Position numbers and translations under genes: made by a program
The notes under the pieces: generated by a model
What the model saw: only the letters and a program-made list of their open reading frames with translations
What the model was told of the DNA's origin: nothing
Database searches by the model: none
Shown here: piece by piece, positions 54,558 to 63,911 of the stretch
Layout of the letters: each line of letters opens with the position of its first letter
Position numbering within the stretch: the first letter of the stretch is position 1
Assembly (NCBI GenBank): GCA_002340325.1
Contig: DDLV01000008.1
Span: 20,946-84,945, forward strand
Length of the DNA: 64,000 bases
Direction of reading: 5' to 3'
Source of the DNA: Glaciecola sp. UBA2563
GTDB taxonomy: Bacteria > Pseudomonadota > Gammaproteobacteria > Enterobacterales > Alteromonadaceae

Positions 54558-55730
54558 TCAGGAAATCAGTCTCACAGATAAGACTTGAGGGACTTCAGAA
54601 ATCGCATTTATAACGTCTTCATTGCCTTGAAGTTCAACATCGATGATGTTGTAGGCCAGTTCGCCTCGGCTTTTATTAACCATATCAACAACGTTAACGT
54701 TATGGTCAGCTAGAATTGATAACACGTTACCCAATACTTTAGGGACGTTTTCATTGGCAAAAATAATGCGTTCTGCGTTAATTCGATCCAGTTTTACAGT
54801 TGGGAAGTTAACCGAATTTTTGATGTTGCCATTTTCGAGAAAGTCTTTTAGCTGATCGGCTGCCATCATTGCACAATTTTGCTCAGCTTCAGCAGTGGAA
54901 GCGCCTAAATGCGGCATGCTAATAACGTCATTTCTGCCAGCAAAGAGAGCTGATGGAAAATCGTTTATATACTTTGAGAGTCGCTTATTATCCAGTGCTT
55001 CAGCAACTGCATTTTCGTTAACAATGCTTGCTCTTGCAAAATTTAGCAATACTGCGCCGCTTTTGACCTGAGCCAAAGCACTTTTATCAATCATGTCTTT
55101 TGTTTCCGGGATAGCAGGCACGTGCAACGTGATAAAATCAGATTCAGCTAACAACCACTGAAGATTTGGTGCTTTTTCGACTTGACTCGATAAACGCCAA
55201 GCAGCCTCTACCGAGAGCGCAGGATCGTACCCAATAACACGCATTTCAAAGGCTAATGCCAGATCAGCTACTAGAGAGCCAATAGCGCCGAGACCTACAA
55301 TACCGAGCGTTTTGCCTTTGAGCTCTGCACCTGAAAATTGTTTTTTTGCCGCTTCAACTTGTTTGTTTAAAACGTCGCCAGATGATTCTGATACCGCATG
55401 ATTGACGTATTCTATTCCGCCTTGGATACCGCGCGAGCCAAGTAACATGCCAGCAAAAACCAACTCTTTAACTGCATTGGCATTTGCGCCTGGTGTATTA
55501 AAGACTACCAATCCTTGTTTGCTAAGTCGTTCAACGGGCACGTTATTCACACCAGCCCCTGCACGGGCAATAGCAAGAACAGATTCCGGAATTTCGCTTG
55601 ATTGCAGTTTATGGCTGCGCAGAAGAATAGCTTCCGGATGCATAGTATCTGAGCTTACCTCGTATTCGTCCCTGCCAAAACGATCCAGACCTTTACTTGA
55701 GATTTGATTAAATGTTTTTATTTTAAACAC
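54558..55730 (-). CDS. serA: D-3-phosphoglycerate dehydrogenase
   Basis: 390 residues. NAD-binding fold GKTLGIVGLGAIGSLVADLA, catalytic-site segments RAGAGVNNVPVERLS and HLGASTAEAEQNCA, and a C-terminal ACT domain (about 315-390, NVPKVLGNVLSILADHNVNV) for serine feedback. It starts at a GTG with AGGA 9 bases upstream. It makes 3-phosphohydroxypyruvate for serine synthesis and follows serC by 25 bases in one operon. The sequence differs from the common E. coli-type SerA opening and fits the shorter type paired with this SerC class. Confidence 0.92.
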   Translation of the reverse strand: MFKIKTFNQISSKGLDRFGRDEYEVSSDTMHPEAILLRSHKLQSSEIPESVLAIARAGAGVNNVPVERLSKQGLVVFNTPGANANAVKELVFAGMLLGSRGIQGGIEYVNHAVSESSGDVLNKQVEAAKKQFSGAELKGKTLGIVGLGAIGSLVADLALAFEMRVIGYDPALSVEAAWRLSSQVEKAPNLQWLLAESDFITLHVPAIPETKDMIDKSALAQVKSGAVLLNFARASIVNENAVAEALDNKRLSKYINDFPSALFAGRNDVISMPHLGASTAEAEQNCAMMAADQLKDFLENGNIKNSVNFPTVKLDRINAERIIFANENVPKVLGNVLSILADHNVNVVDMVNKSRGELAYNIIDVELQGNEDVINAISEVPQVLSVRLIS

Positions 55731-55755
55731 GGTATTGTTCCTGAGCTGAAAATTG

Positions 55756-56868
55756 CTATTTGATTTCGTTGTATGCCCAATCTAACCAGGGAAGCAAGGC
55801 TTCTATATCTGATTTTTCAACAGTGGCTCCGCACCATATTCTAAGACCTGCTGGTGCGTCTCTATAGGCACCGATATCATAGGCGGCTTGTTTATCTGCC
55901 AGTAGTGATGTCATCATTTTTACTTTGTCAGCGGTCAAATCAAGGGTCAAGCAAACACTTGTGTTGGAGCGCGTTTTTTCATCTTTCGCGAGAAAGCTGA
56001 TCCAGTCTCTGCTATTCACGAAAGACGCTAACACCGAAAAGTTTTCATTAGCCTTGTTAATACAGGCGGCAACTCCGCCTATAGATTCTACCCACTGCAG
56101 TGCATCCAAGTAATCGCTTACACAAAGCATCGAAGGCGTATTAATGGTGGCGCCAGTAAATAGTCCCTCAATGAGCTTGCCCCCCTTAGTCATGCGAAAA
56201 ATCTTAGGTAGCGGCCAAGGGGGTATATAGCTCTCTAAACGTTCAACAGCTCTTGGGCTAAGAATCAGCATGCCGTGCCCGCCTTCACCACCAAGCACTT
56301 TTTGCCAGCTATAGGTGATGACATCCAGTTTTCCCCAGGCGATTTCTTGTGCAAATATAGCCGATGTTGCATCACAAAAGGTGAGTCCTTTTCTATCATC
56401 GGCAATCCAATCTCCATCAGGGACTTTTACGCCAGAGGTTGTGCCGTTCCAAGTAAAAAGAACATCATGGTCAAAATTGACCTCACTTAGATCAGGCAGG
56501 TGGCCGTAATCAGCTGACATCACGCGTGCATTGTTCAGTTTTAATTGGCCAGTGACATCTGATGCCCAGCCTTTGCCAAAAGATTCCCAATAAAGCACAT
56601 CTACCGGTCGTGCGCCTAACATTGACCACATGGCCATCTCAAAAGCGCCTGTATCTGAAGCTGGCACTACGGCAACACGGTAGCCTTCTGGCAATCCCAG
56701 CACCTCAGCGGTTTGCAAACATGCTTTTTTTAACGCGGCTTTACCTACATTAGAACGATGCGATCGACCAAGTACGCTTACATCCAACTGACTAACATCA
56801 TAGCCAGGACGTTTTGTGCAAGGCCCAGAAGAGAAATTAGGCTGTGCAACAGGTTTAGAAGGCTGCAT
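55756..56868 (-). CDS. serC: Phosphoserine aminotransferase
   Basis: 370 residues from the ATG at 56868, which has AAGGAG 8 bases ahead; a TTG two codons earlier is discarded. Class V aminotransferase with the PLP lysine in TYSWQKVLGGEGGHGM and the N-terminal NFSSGPCTKRPGYDVSQLDV typical of the TIGR01365 (alphaproteobacterial/archaeal-like) SerC, not the E. coli type. It converts phosphohydroxypyruvate to phosphoserine. serC is first and serA second in the operon; serB is not in the window. Confidence 0.92.
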   Translation of the reverse strand: MQPSKPVAQPNFSSGPCTKRPGYDVSQLDVSVLGRSHRSNVGKAALKKACLQTAEVLGLPEGYRVAVVPASDTGAFEMAMWSMLGARPVDVLYWESFGKGWASDVTGQLKLNNARVMSADYGHLPDLSEVNFDHDVLFTWNGTTSGVKVPDGDWIADDRKGLTFCDATSAIFAQEIAWGKLDVITYSWQKVLGGEGGHGMLILSPRAVERLESYIPPWPLPKIFRMTKGGKLIEGLFTGATINTPSMLCVSDYLDALQWVESIGGVAACINKANENFSVLASFVNSRDWISFLAKDEKTRSNTSVCLTLDLTADKVKMMTSLLADKQAAYDIGAYRDAPAGLRIWCGATVEKSDIEALLPWLDWAYNEIK

Positions 56869-56964
56869 GAACAACTCCTTTTTAGAATGCGGGAAATCTT
56901 GTCTTATTTGGGGCGCAAGATTCTAACAGTCATTGGTTCCATTTTCCATGCTTCAAGTTATTCA

Positions 56965-59013
56965 CTACGCATCAATTACGATAACGGGAATCTCTCCATC
57001 AGTTTTCTTTTGTGGCATCGCACAACAAAGCAGCGCTTCATCTTTATTTACAGGGAAGTGGTCGGTAACCGTGTGTGTAACTTCGCCCGATTTTACCTTC
57101 ACTAAACAACTACCGCATTTTCCACTTCTGCAACTAAATGCGGGGCTTAAGCCATGTGTTTCGGCAAAAGACAATAAATTACCGTCCTCTTTGTTCCATG
57201 TTTGCTCAGTTTCCGATTGTGAAAACTGGACCACGGCGTTGTCAGCTACATCATTAGGTAGGACATTTTCTGGGGCTGAATTTTGAATTTGCCGCGTTAA
57301 TGAAGAAGGTCCGAATGCCTCCGCTTGGATTGATGCATCTTTTACCCCCATCGACAACAACGTATCGTAAGTGTGCTGCATGAAACTGGCTGGGCCGCAT
57401 AAGAAAAACTCATAATTATCCAGCGGTAAAATTTGCTGTAACAAATGCTTGTCTAAACGCTGGTGCACGGTATTTCGTTCATTTGATACCCCTTCTTCTT
57501 TGGTGAGCAGCCAATAAACGAAACTTGAATCCATTGCACGATGCTGGAATTGCGCTACTTCATCGGCAAATACACGGTCTTCAATTTTCTGGAAGCTACT
57601 CAGCAAGACTACATTTCGCATTTGACGTGTTCTGATACCTTCCAAAATAGCGTGCTTGAACATGGAAATCATTGGCGTGATCCCGATACCTGCTGAAAGA
57701 AAAATAGCAGGGCGTTGATCCGAAGGATCAAAGTCAAACTGGCCATTGGGTGTTAATAATTCGATCACATCACCAGCATTGACAGAATCATGCAGATAAT
57801 TTGACATCTCGCCTTCGTATTCTCTTTTAACACTAATCCGCAACTGCGCTTCATGAGGGCTTGAACTAATGCTATACGTTCGCTGTAAAGGTTGCCCATC
57901 TTTTAGTACTTTTACCGGTACATACCAACCTGGTTTATAATCGGGTAGCGCACCATCGTTAGGGGCGAGGTAAAAAGAGATCACGGAATCGGATTCCTTT
58001 ACTTTGGCGGCAACGTGGTAGTGGCGCCATGTTTTGGCGAATTGGCTTTGCTCCGATAATGCTTTTGCTTCATCCCAACTGCCGGTCATCATGGAATTCG
58101 GGGAAGCTTGATCAAACTCCCACCGATAAGGCAGCGCATTTTTCAGCCAAACGCCTTTTTCCAACTGAAATTGCCACAACCTTTCTGCACCTTTAAAAAA
58201 CTGTTGTTCTTTACTGTCCCATAGAATTTTTGCAGAGCCGGTCAAGCTCAGCACTGAACCGGTTTCAAAGTCGATAAAAAGCAAGCCTGCTTTTGGATTG
58301 ACTTCAAAGTTACCCAACGTATTAAAATGGTTGTTGCCCATGTAATCAGGAATCGTCAATGTGGTTTCATTGTCTACTCGCACAAAACCAGGCTTGCCTC
58401 CTCTGTGGGAAACGTCGGCACCGTGTGAAGGCTCATCAGTGTCTGTTGACTGAGGCGTTGCGCTGGCAACAAAAAACGTGTCGCTATTTTCTATCAGCTT
58501 TTGTAAATCGCGGTTTAACGTCTTAATTGATACGGGTGCTTCCGAACTTGCTTTGTTTTCAATGGCTATTGTCCTTGTCTGAATATATTGCGGACAATTA
58601 CCAAAGCTTTGTAAAACATCAAGATCAAATCCATGATCAGTAGCCGATACAATTTTGGTGCTCAGGCGATTGCGTCGCCGATTGCTCAAATCTATACCTA
58701 ACAAACCAAGACGTGTGCTATTGTTTTCTTTCAGCAGATGACGAAGTGGATCGCCATGCAGCGGCATAGCATTGAGCGTCAATTGTCTTGTATTTTTCGT
58801 TCGAATAAACCCCTTATCACCGGTTAACACAGACGCCCAGATGTAACCTTCATTATCCGTATAACCCGCAAACAGGTAGCTCAGTTGCTGGTAAAAATCG
58901 ATATGCTGCTGTGGCATATAGTCCCGAACAACCTTACTTGCGAACATCTGCATAGTCTTATCAACGCCTAACTTGCGTTGAATAGCCACTTCACCTTTAT
59001 GAAATACAGTCAT
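56965..59013 (-). CDS. PNPOx-like / ferredoxin reductase / 2Fe-2S fusion protein
   Basis: 682 residues from the ATG at 59013 (AAAAGGAAAAGCGCG upstream). The order is: a pyridoxamine-phosphate oxidase-like flavin domain in two parts (about 20-170 and 205-275), a ferredoxin-NADP-reductase FAD domain with RTYSIS (378-383), an NAD domain (FLSAGIGITPMISMFKHA) and a C-terminal plant-type 2Fe-2S ferredoxin (C628, C633, C636 and a fourth near 664). The layout suggests a self-contained NAD(P)H-driven electron chain to an oxygen or xenobiotic acceptor. It lies downstream of a GST gene with a LysR regulator divergent to both. Confidence 0.88.
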   Translation of the reverse strand: MTVFHKGEVAIQRKLGVDKTMQMFASKVVRDYMPQQHIDFYQQLSYLFAGYTDNEGYIWASVLTGDKGFIRTKNTRQLTLNAMPLHGDPLRHLLKENNSTRLGLLGIDLSNRRRNRLSTKIVSATDHGFDLDVLQSFGNCPQYIQTRTIAIENKASSEAPVSIKTLNRDLQKLIENSDTFFVASATPQSTDTDEPSHGADVSHRGGKPGFVRVDNETTLTIPDYMGNNHFNTLGNFEVNPKAGLLFIDFETGSVLSLTGSAKILWDSKEQQFFKGAERLWQFQLEKGVWLKNALPYRWEFDQASPNSMMTGSWDEAKALSEQSQFAKTWRHYHVAAKVKESDSVISFYLAPNDGALPDYKPGWYVPVKVLKDGQPLQRTYSISSSPHEAQLRISVKREYEGEMSNYLHDSVNAGDVIELLTPNGQFDFDPSDQRPAIFLSAGIGITPMISMFKHAILEGIRTRQMRNVVLLSSFQKIEDRVFADEVAQFQHRAMDSSFVYWLLTKEEGVSNERNTVHQRLDKHLLQQILPLDNYEFFLCGPASFMQHTYDTLLSMGVKDASIQAEAFGPSSLTRQIQNSAPENVLPNDVADNAVVQFSQSETEQTWNKEDGNLLSFAETHGLSPAFSCRSGKCGSCLVKVKSGEVTHTVTDHFPVNKDEALLCCAMPQKKTDGEIPVIVIDA

Positions 59014-59155
59014 CGCGCTTTTCCTTTTCTGATGTTTGATGATCCAGGCTTTGTTCAGCGATATCACTTAACTCGAAAGGATATGTAGCCATTTCAAAGG
59101 GGACCGTGGTAAAAGCATCGCAGGCAGACTTGAATAGGTTCTCAAGGGTAATCAT
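58997..59155 (-). CDS. Small 52-residue protein before the flavo-iron-sulfur fusion
   Basis: 52 residues (MITLENLFKSACDAFTTVPF at the start) with AAGGA seven bases before the ATG and an acidic/basic C-terminus. Its end overlaps the start of the fusion gene by 17 bases, so translation would be coupled. It may be a leader peptide or a small partner protein; no domain is recognised. Confidence 0.5.
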   Translation of the reverse strand: MITLENLFKSACDAFTTVPFEMATYPFELSDIAEQSLDHQTSEKEKRDDCIS

Positions 59156-59273
59156 GGTTTTTCCTTTGTTTATCAGTTTTGAGGAACAAAGAAGAAGCGT
59201 GTGTTTTGGTTTTAACACAAACGCTCCTCTCTATTTCAGCGTATGGTTGTTCAATATAGGATTAAGTGGCGGC

Positions 59274-59900
59274 TTAAGCTGCAATGTCTTTTTGCGCTTG
59301 TGTGGGCGTTGACGGCATAGCAACAAATCCAGGTAAGGCCTCAATGTTTTTTATCCATCGCGTGACATTTCTGTAGTTTTTAAGCGAAACCCCACCTTCT
59401 TCTGCATGCGCGGTATAGCTGAACATCGCGATATCAGCGATCGTCGGACTGTTGCCCACAAAATAGTCTTTGTCTGCCAGATGGTCGTTCATGATATTGA
59501 GTAACTCATGTGCTTTTACTTTCAACGCATCGTGATCAAGGGATGCATTAAAAACTGTCACGAGTCTCGCTGCAGCGACAGAGTTCGCAAGTTCGTTAGC
59601 TGCTTTTGACAGCCAAATTTGGATTTGCGCCGCTTTAAGAGGGTCTTCCGGATACCATTTACGCGCTGCATCGTACTTAGAAGCGAGATACACAAGGATT
59701 GCATTGGAATCAGCAATAGTTTCGCTGTCATCTTGCAAAACAGGCACCTGACCAAAGGGGTTCATTTGCAAATATTCTGGTTGCTTGTGTGCGCCATTGA
59801 GTAAATCTACAGGTACACTTTGGAATTCCTCGCCAAGCAGGTTGAGAAATAGTTTCACTCGATGTGAGTGGCCTGATAATGCAAGTTCATATAATTTCAT
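59274..59900 (-). CDS. Glutathione S-transferase
   Basis: 208 residues: thioredoxin-like N-domain (MKLYELALSGHSHRVKLFLN, cis-Pro in GQVPVL, ADSNAILVYLASKYD) and a helical C-domain (FVGNSPTIADIAMFSYTAH). It conjugates or reduces electrophiles with glutathione in the cytoplasm. It is upstream of the small ORF and fusion protein in the same direction, and divergent from the LysR regulator at 60234, so a stress-response or detoxification unit is likely. Confidence 0.9.
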   Translation of the reverse strand: MKLYELALSGHSHRVKLFLNLLGEEFQSVPVDLLNGAHKQPEYLQMNPFGQVPVLQDDSETIADSNAILVYLASKYDAARKWYPEDPLKAAQIQIWLSKAANELANSVAAARLVTVFNASLDHDALKVKAHELLNIMNDHLADKDYFVGNSPTIADIAMFSYTAHAEEGGVSLKNYRNVTRWIKNIEALPGFVAMPSTPTQAQKDIAA

Positions 59901-59976
59901 TTGTATTCTCCTAAATAATAGTAATTGACCGAATGTCTGAGCGAAAAATCTCGTGTCCGCTCAACTCTTATTCTGA

Positions 59977-60107
59977 TCGTTAAAGCGAGTCACTAAGCTG
60001 CGACTCATTCACATTTAAAAGTCGCTAGTTCACGTCCATGTTAGCTCGGGTTCGCGCGTCCTTGCGCTCACACGCTTTTAAATGCAGATGTGTCACCGCC
60101 TAAACGA
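59977..60107. repeat. Structured intergenic repeat, family B copy 2
   Basis: CATTTAAAAG pairs with CTTTTAAATG (inner stem) and TCGTTAAAGCG with the region near 60097-60107 (outer stem). The central TCGCGCGTCCTTGCGCTCA resembles copy 1. The inner stem sequence differs from copies 1 and 3 but keeps pairing. It fills most of the gap between the GST and LysR genes. Confidence 0.75.
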
Positions 60108-60181
60108 ACAGCATTGTGTAAAACTCACAATCGAAGAATAGATGTTTCCAAAAAAAAGATATATCGATTATATTAAGAATA

Positions 60182-60204
60182 ATTATCTCCAAAAGAGAGA
60201 TAAT
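60182..60204. promoter_or_regulatory. Dyad before the LysR regulator of the GST unit
   Basis: ATTATCTC-(7 bases)-GAGATAAT, perfect 8-base arms (60182-60189 with 60197-60204), 29 bases before the regulator's start. It could be the regulator's own operator. Confidence 0.45.
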
Positions 60205-60233
60205 AGTGTTTTTGAATTTAAACAGGAGGTGAA

Positions 60234-61124
60234 ATGGATACCGTCGAAATGATGCGAGTTTTCAGTGCAGTTGCCCGTCAAGGTTCATTTACGACTGCGG
60301 CGAAAGAGTTGGGCATTCCATTGCAAATGGCGAGCAAATACGTAAAACGCCTGGAATCAAACCTTGGCGTATCTTTGTTTGATAGGACGACACGCAGTGT
60401 TGTATTGAATGATACTGGAAAAGCTTATTTAGAAAGATGCATTGACCTGATCAGTCAATTTGATGATCTGGAGAATTCAGTCAAAATGCAGCACAGTGAT
60501 ATTGCTGGCCGAATTCGACTAACAGCGCCTACCTCTTATGGCGAGCAGGTCATTGTCCCGTTGCTTGCGGAATTTCAAACAGAACATCCAGGTATCGAGA
60601 TTGATTTACATTTGACTAATCGCAAACTCTCATTGGTTGAAGAAGGCTTTGATGTGAGCATTCGAATAGGAACCTTATCTGATTCATCCATGGTCGCGAG
60701 AAAACTTGCTGACATGCGCGTTTGCGTGGTCGCCTCACCAGAATATTTGCGTAAGAATGGGCGTCCCCAAACACCGTCTGCGTTGACTAACCATAAATGC
60801 ATCATTGATACAAATTTTAAGAATGCGAAAGTCTGGCAATTTACATCATCATCGGGCATGGAAAAATTCACTGTTGAAGGTAATTTTTATGCAAATACAC
60901 CCCATGCAACATGTCTCATGGCAGTATCAGGCACCGGCATTGCAAAATGTCCTATGTATGTCATCAATTCCTATGTGGTGTCTGGCAAACTCGACATTCT
61001 ATTTGAGCAGGAAGAAGCTCATGAATTCGGTGTTTATGCCATCTATCCGCATAGAAAACATCTAAGTGCTCGTGTACGTTCACTGGTAGACTTTTTTGCT
61101 ATGAAACTCAGGCTGATGAGTTAA
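60234..61124 (+). CDS. LysR-family transcriptional regulator
   Basis: 296 residues. Helix-turn-helix at about 5-62 (MMRVFSAVARQGSFTTAAKE, then MASKYVKRLESNLG), and an effector domain of the LysR type that retains ATPTSYG-like (LTAPTSYGEQVIVPLLAEF) and the RIGTLSDSSMVARKLADMRV segment common in the AaeR/DmlR-like group. AGGAGGT precedes the ATG by 5 bases, a strong ribosome site. It is divergent from the GST and fusion genes and probably regulates them. Confidence 0.9.
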   Translation: MDTVEMMRVFSAVARQGSFTTAAKELGIPLQMASKYVKRLESNLGVSLFDRTTRSVVLNDTGKAYLERCIDLISQFDDLENSVKMQHSDIAGRIRLTAPTSYGEQVIVPLLAEFQTEHPGIEIDLHLTNRKLSLVEEGFDVSIRIGTLSDSSMVARKLADMRVCVVASPEYLRKNGRPQTPSALTNHKCIIDTNFKNAKVWQFTSSSGMEKFTVEGNFYANTPHATCLMAVSGTGIAKCPMYVINSYVVSGKLDILFEQEEAHEFGVYAIYPHRKHLSARVRSLVDFFAMKLRLMS

Positions 61125-61134
61125 ATATCAAATT

Positions 61135-62598
61135 TTAAGGACATTGAATGCCTAAGTCTTTACAGACTCGCCTATTAGGCGGCGGTTGCTGCCATACATT
61201 GCGCCCTGAAAATTCAGGCGTTTCATATTTAGAGAAAAATTGCTCAAGGGCTGACGATAGTTTATTTTTAACTGGCTCAGATGGACCAAATGTCTGCACT
61301 CTCTCTCCTAATGGATGCACAAGGTCGTACCACAGGTCTTTGAACTCGCTGTTTTTTTCGTAATAACGAACCAGTTTCCAGCGTGCATCCGTTACCATTC
61401 GCGCATTACCTCGCTCAGCAAAATGCAAATCAAACCCTTTTGTTTCTCTTTCCCCTTTAAGCATCCCTTTCAATGATCGACCCGGTCCTTTGTTTGTCTC
61501 ACTATTGGTGTCGTTTTCGCCTGCAGAAGCAAAATCCAGTATGGTTGTATGCAAATCGATTAAGCTGACCAACTCAAATCTGGTTTGTGCATTTCTCAAC
61601 CAATTCGGTCCATAAAAAATAAGTGGGATGCGAAGATTATCCTCATAGAAATTTTGTTGAAATGTACTATTTGTCTTGCCATACAAGCCGTATTGTCCCA
61701 TTTGCAAGCCGTGGTCTGCTGTGTAAATGATGATAGTGTCTTTGATCAGATCTCTGCCGTACAAAGCGTCGTAAATACGCGCAACCTGTTCATCAATCAG
61801 CGTGACCGCCGCCAAATACTGTGCAAGTTTTTCAGCATGGTCATTGGGCACACCCATATTGCCACCTCGACCTTTTAGGTCAGATGAATCGCCTGCTTTA
61901 ACATAGTCATCCGCAATATGCCGGTATCTATCGACCAGCCGTTCAGGCAACCCCTCAAAAGGCGCATGGGGTTCGACAAGGTTCAAGCTAATAAAAAAAG
62001 GTTGCTCGTCAGCCTCGTCAATAAACTTTACTGCTTCTGCACTTAAAAAGCTTGCTTGAATACCCGAATAAGTTAAGGGTTCACCATCAACGCTAAAATG
62101 CACCGCACCGCTATGCTCGTATTGATTTCGCCATCCCTCCTTAAACGCGTCAAAACTTATCCACTTATCAAATCCCGGTTGAGGTACGCGAGAATCCCGC
62201 GTTGCATGCCATTTGCCTATCAGAGCGGTTTTGTAGCCTTTTTTCTGCAGCCGTTCTGACAATAGCGTTTGGCCTTGCAGCCAGTTACCTTCGTAGTCGG
62301 TTGATTCTGACAAAAAGTCGTGTACACCGTGTTGCGAAGGCATTTTACCGGTAAAGAAACTCGCGCGCGCAGGCGAGCATACCGGTGAAGGCGTCATTGC
62401 GTTGCTGAACATAACACCCTTCTTGGCCATCCAGTCAAGTGTCGGGGTTTCAACAGGCGAATCGCCGTAAGCCCCGGTTGCCCATTGCCCGTGATCATCC
62501 CCCATAATGACAATGATATTTGGTTGTTTGGCAGATGCTTGGAAAGTTACCCACGGTAGCAATAGTGCAGCGAAAAACAGTATAAAAGCGATTTTCAT
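61135..62598 (-). CDS. Secreted type I sulfatase
   Basis: 487 residues from the ATG at 62598 (another ATG is at 62610; a longer frame reaches 62694). Signal peptide MKIAFILFFAALLLPWVTFQ followed by NIIVIMGDDHGQW with the metal aspartates, and the formylglycine motif C74-SPAR (SPVCSPARASFFTGK). The zinc/calcium-site residues in TADHGLQMGQYG are also present. It hydrolyses sulfate esters, possibly of algal polysaccharides or small sulfated compounds, and needs a formylglycine-generating or anaerobic maturase encoded elsewhere. The gene is convergent with the LysR gene and overlaps none. Confidence 0.9.
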   Translation of the reverse strand: MKIAFILFFAALLLPWVTFQASAKQPNIIVIMGDDHGQWATGAYGDSPVETPTLDWMAKKGVMFSNAMTPSPVCSPARASFFTGKMPSQHGVHDFLSESTDYEGNWLQGQTLLSERLQKKGYKTALIGKWHATRDSRVPQPGFDKWISFDAFKEGWRNQYEHSGAVHFSVDGEPLTYSGIQASFLSAEAVKFIDEADEQPFFISLNLVEPHAPFEGLPERLVDRYRHIADDYVKAGDSSDLKGRGGNMGVPNDHAEKLAQYLAAVTLIDEQVARIYDALYGRDLIKDTIIIYTADHGLQMGQYGLYGKTNSTFQQNFYEDNLRIPLIFYGPNWLRNAQTRFELVSLIDLHTTILDFASAGENDTNSETNKGPGRSLKGMLKGERETKGFDLHFAERGNARMVTDARWKLVRYYEKNSEFKDLWYDLVHPLGERVQTFGPSEPVKNKLSSALEQFFSKYETPEFSGRNVWQQPPPNRRVCKDLGIQCP

Positions 62599-62756
62599 TC
62601 TAAAATCCATAATCTCGAATAGTATGCTAATTATGGTTTGTTTCTGCGTTAACCGCGACGTCTTTTCGAGCTTAACGTGCGCTTTTGCAAACAACGATCA
62701 ACGTTGGCAAACACAGTGTTTTAGTCTGCTATGTTTCTGTCTACTATACTGTGAGT

Positions 62757-63854
62757 ATGAAACCTGTATATACGCTTTACGGCGCTCCATTGTCTTTATA
62801 CACGGGCAAGATACGCGCATACCTCATCCAAAAAAATATTCCTTTCGACGAGGTATTTTCTTCCCTGCGCGTTTATAAGAAAGTGATTATACCGGCGACA
62901 GGCGTTCGCTTTATCCCCGTTTTGCAAACGCCAGAGGGCGAATTTTTGCAAGATACAGCCGTTATTATCGATCACCTTGAACAAAACTTTACTGCACTAC
63001 CTGCAATGCCAAAAACACCCACTCAACAATTGGTCACAAGACTATTTGAAATATGGGCGGATGAATGGATGTTAATTCCAGCAATGCACTACCGATGGAA
63101 CAAAGATAATTTTCCATTCATTTTCGAAGAGTTTGGCAAGGTTGTATTGCCATGGGCGCCAGCATTTTTGCGCGCATTCGTAGGCAAGCGGCTGGCAAAA
63201 CGGTTTCGGGGTTTTGTGTCAGTTCTGGGGATAACACCAAAAACTATCCCAGCGATTGAGCAGTGGTATGAACAGGATGTGTTGGGACATTTTGACAAGC
63301 ATTTTTCAGCGCATGATTTTTTGCTGGGAGGCTCGCCTACGCTCGGTGATTATTGCTTAATGGGACCTTTGTATGCACATTTGTATCGCGATCCTGTTCC
63401 CGGGGCGCTAATGAAATCACGTGCGCCTAATGTTGCAGCTTGGGTAGAACGAATGAATACCAGGCAAAGTGAATATGGCGAATTAGTGCCATCAGATACA
63501 ATCCCCGATGCTTTACTACCCCATATAGAAAGAATGTTTAATGAGTTTTGGCCAGTTTTGACTGATACAGTATTATCACTCGAATCATGGGCCCAATCGA
63601 ACTCGGATAAAAAGCACATTCCGAGAACGATAGGAAAGACTGACTTTACAATAGGTGATGCAACGGATTCCCGCGCTATCTTGCCATTCCATCAATGGAA
63701 ATTGCAGCGCGTGATTGATTGTTATTATGGTTTTTCAGAGAAAGATAAATCAGCCGTCGACACCTTCCTTATGCAAGTAAAAGGTTTTGATGCGATGCAA
63801 ATCGAAATAAAGAAAAAAGTCACTCGAAGAAACAATAAACTAGTATTCCAATGA
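62757..63854 (+). CDS. Glutathione S-transferase family protein, long form
   Basis: 365 residues from the ATG at 62757. The N-terminal thioredoxin-like domain (YTLYGAPLSLYTGKIRAYLI, TGVRFIPVLQT, DTAVIIDHLEQ) and the C-domain (FLLGGSPTLGDYCLMGPLYA) are typical, but there is an extra C-terminal region of about 110 residues, rarely seen in standard about 210-residue GSTs. A longer in-frame start at 62685 would overlap the divergent sulfatase region and is less likely. Function unknown; detoxification is possible. Confidence 0.75.
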   Translation: MKPVYTLYGAPLSLYTGKIRAYLIQKNIPFDEVFSSLRVYKKVIIPATGVRFIPVLQTPEGEFLQDTAVIIDHLEQNFTALPAMPKTPTQQLVTRLFEIWADEWMLIPAMHYRWNKDNFPFIFEEFGKVVLPWAPAFLRAFVGKRLAKRFRGFVSVLGITPKTIPAIEQWYEQDVLGHFDKHFSAHDFLLGGSPTLGDYCLMGPLYAHLYRDPVPGALMKSRAPNVAAWVERMNTRQSEYGELVPSDTIPDALLPHIERMFNEFWPVLTDTVLSLESWAQSNSDKKHIPRTIGKTDFTIGDATDSRAILPFHQWKLQRVIDCYYGFSEKDKSAVDTFLMQVKGFDAMQIEIKKKVTRRNNKLVFQ

Positions 63855-63911
63855 TTGTTTTCTCCACACCTGAGCATTGGTCTAATGCTGTTTGTTTAAG
63901 CTATTCATCAA

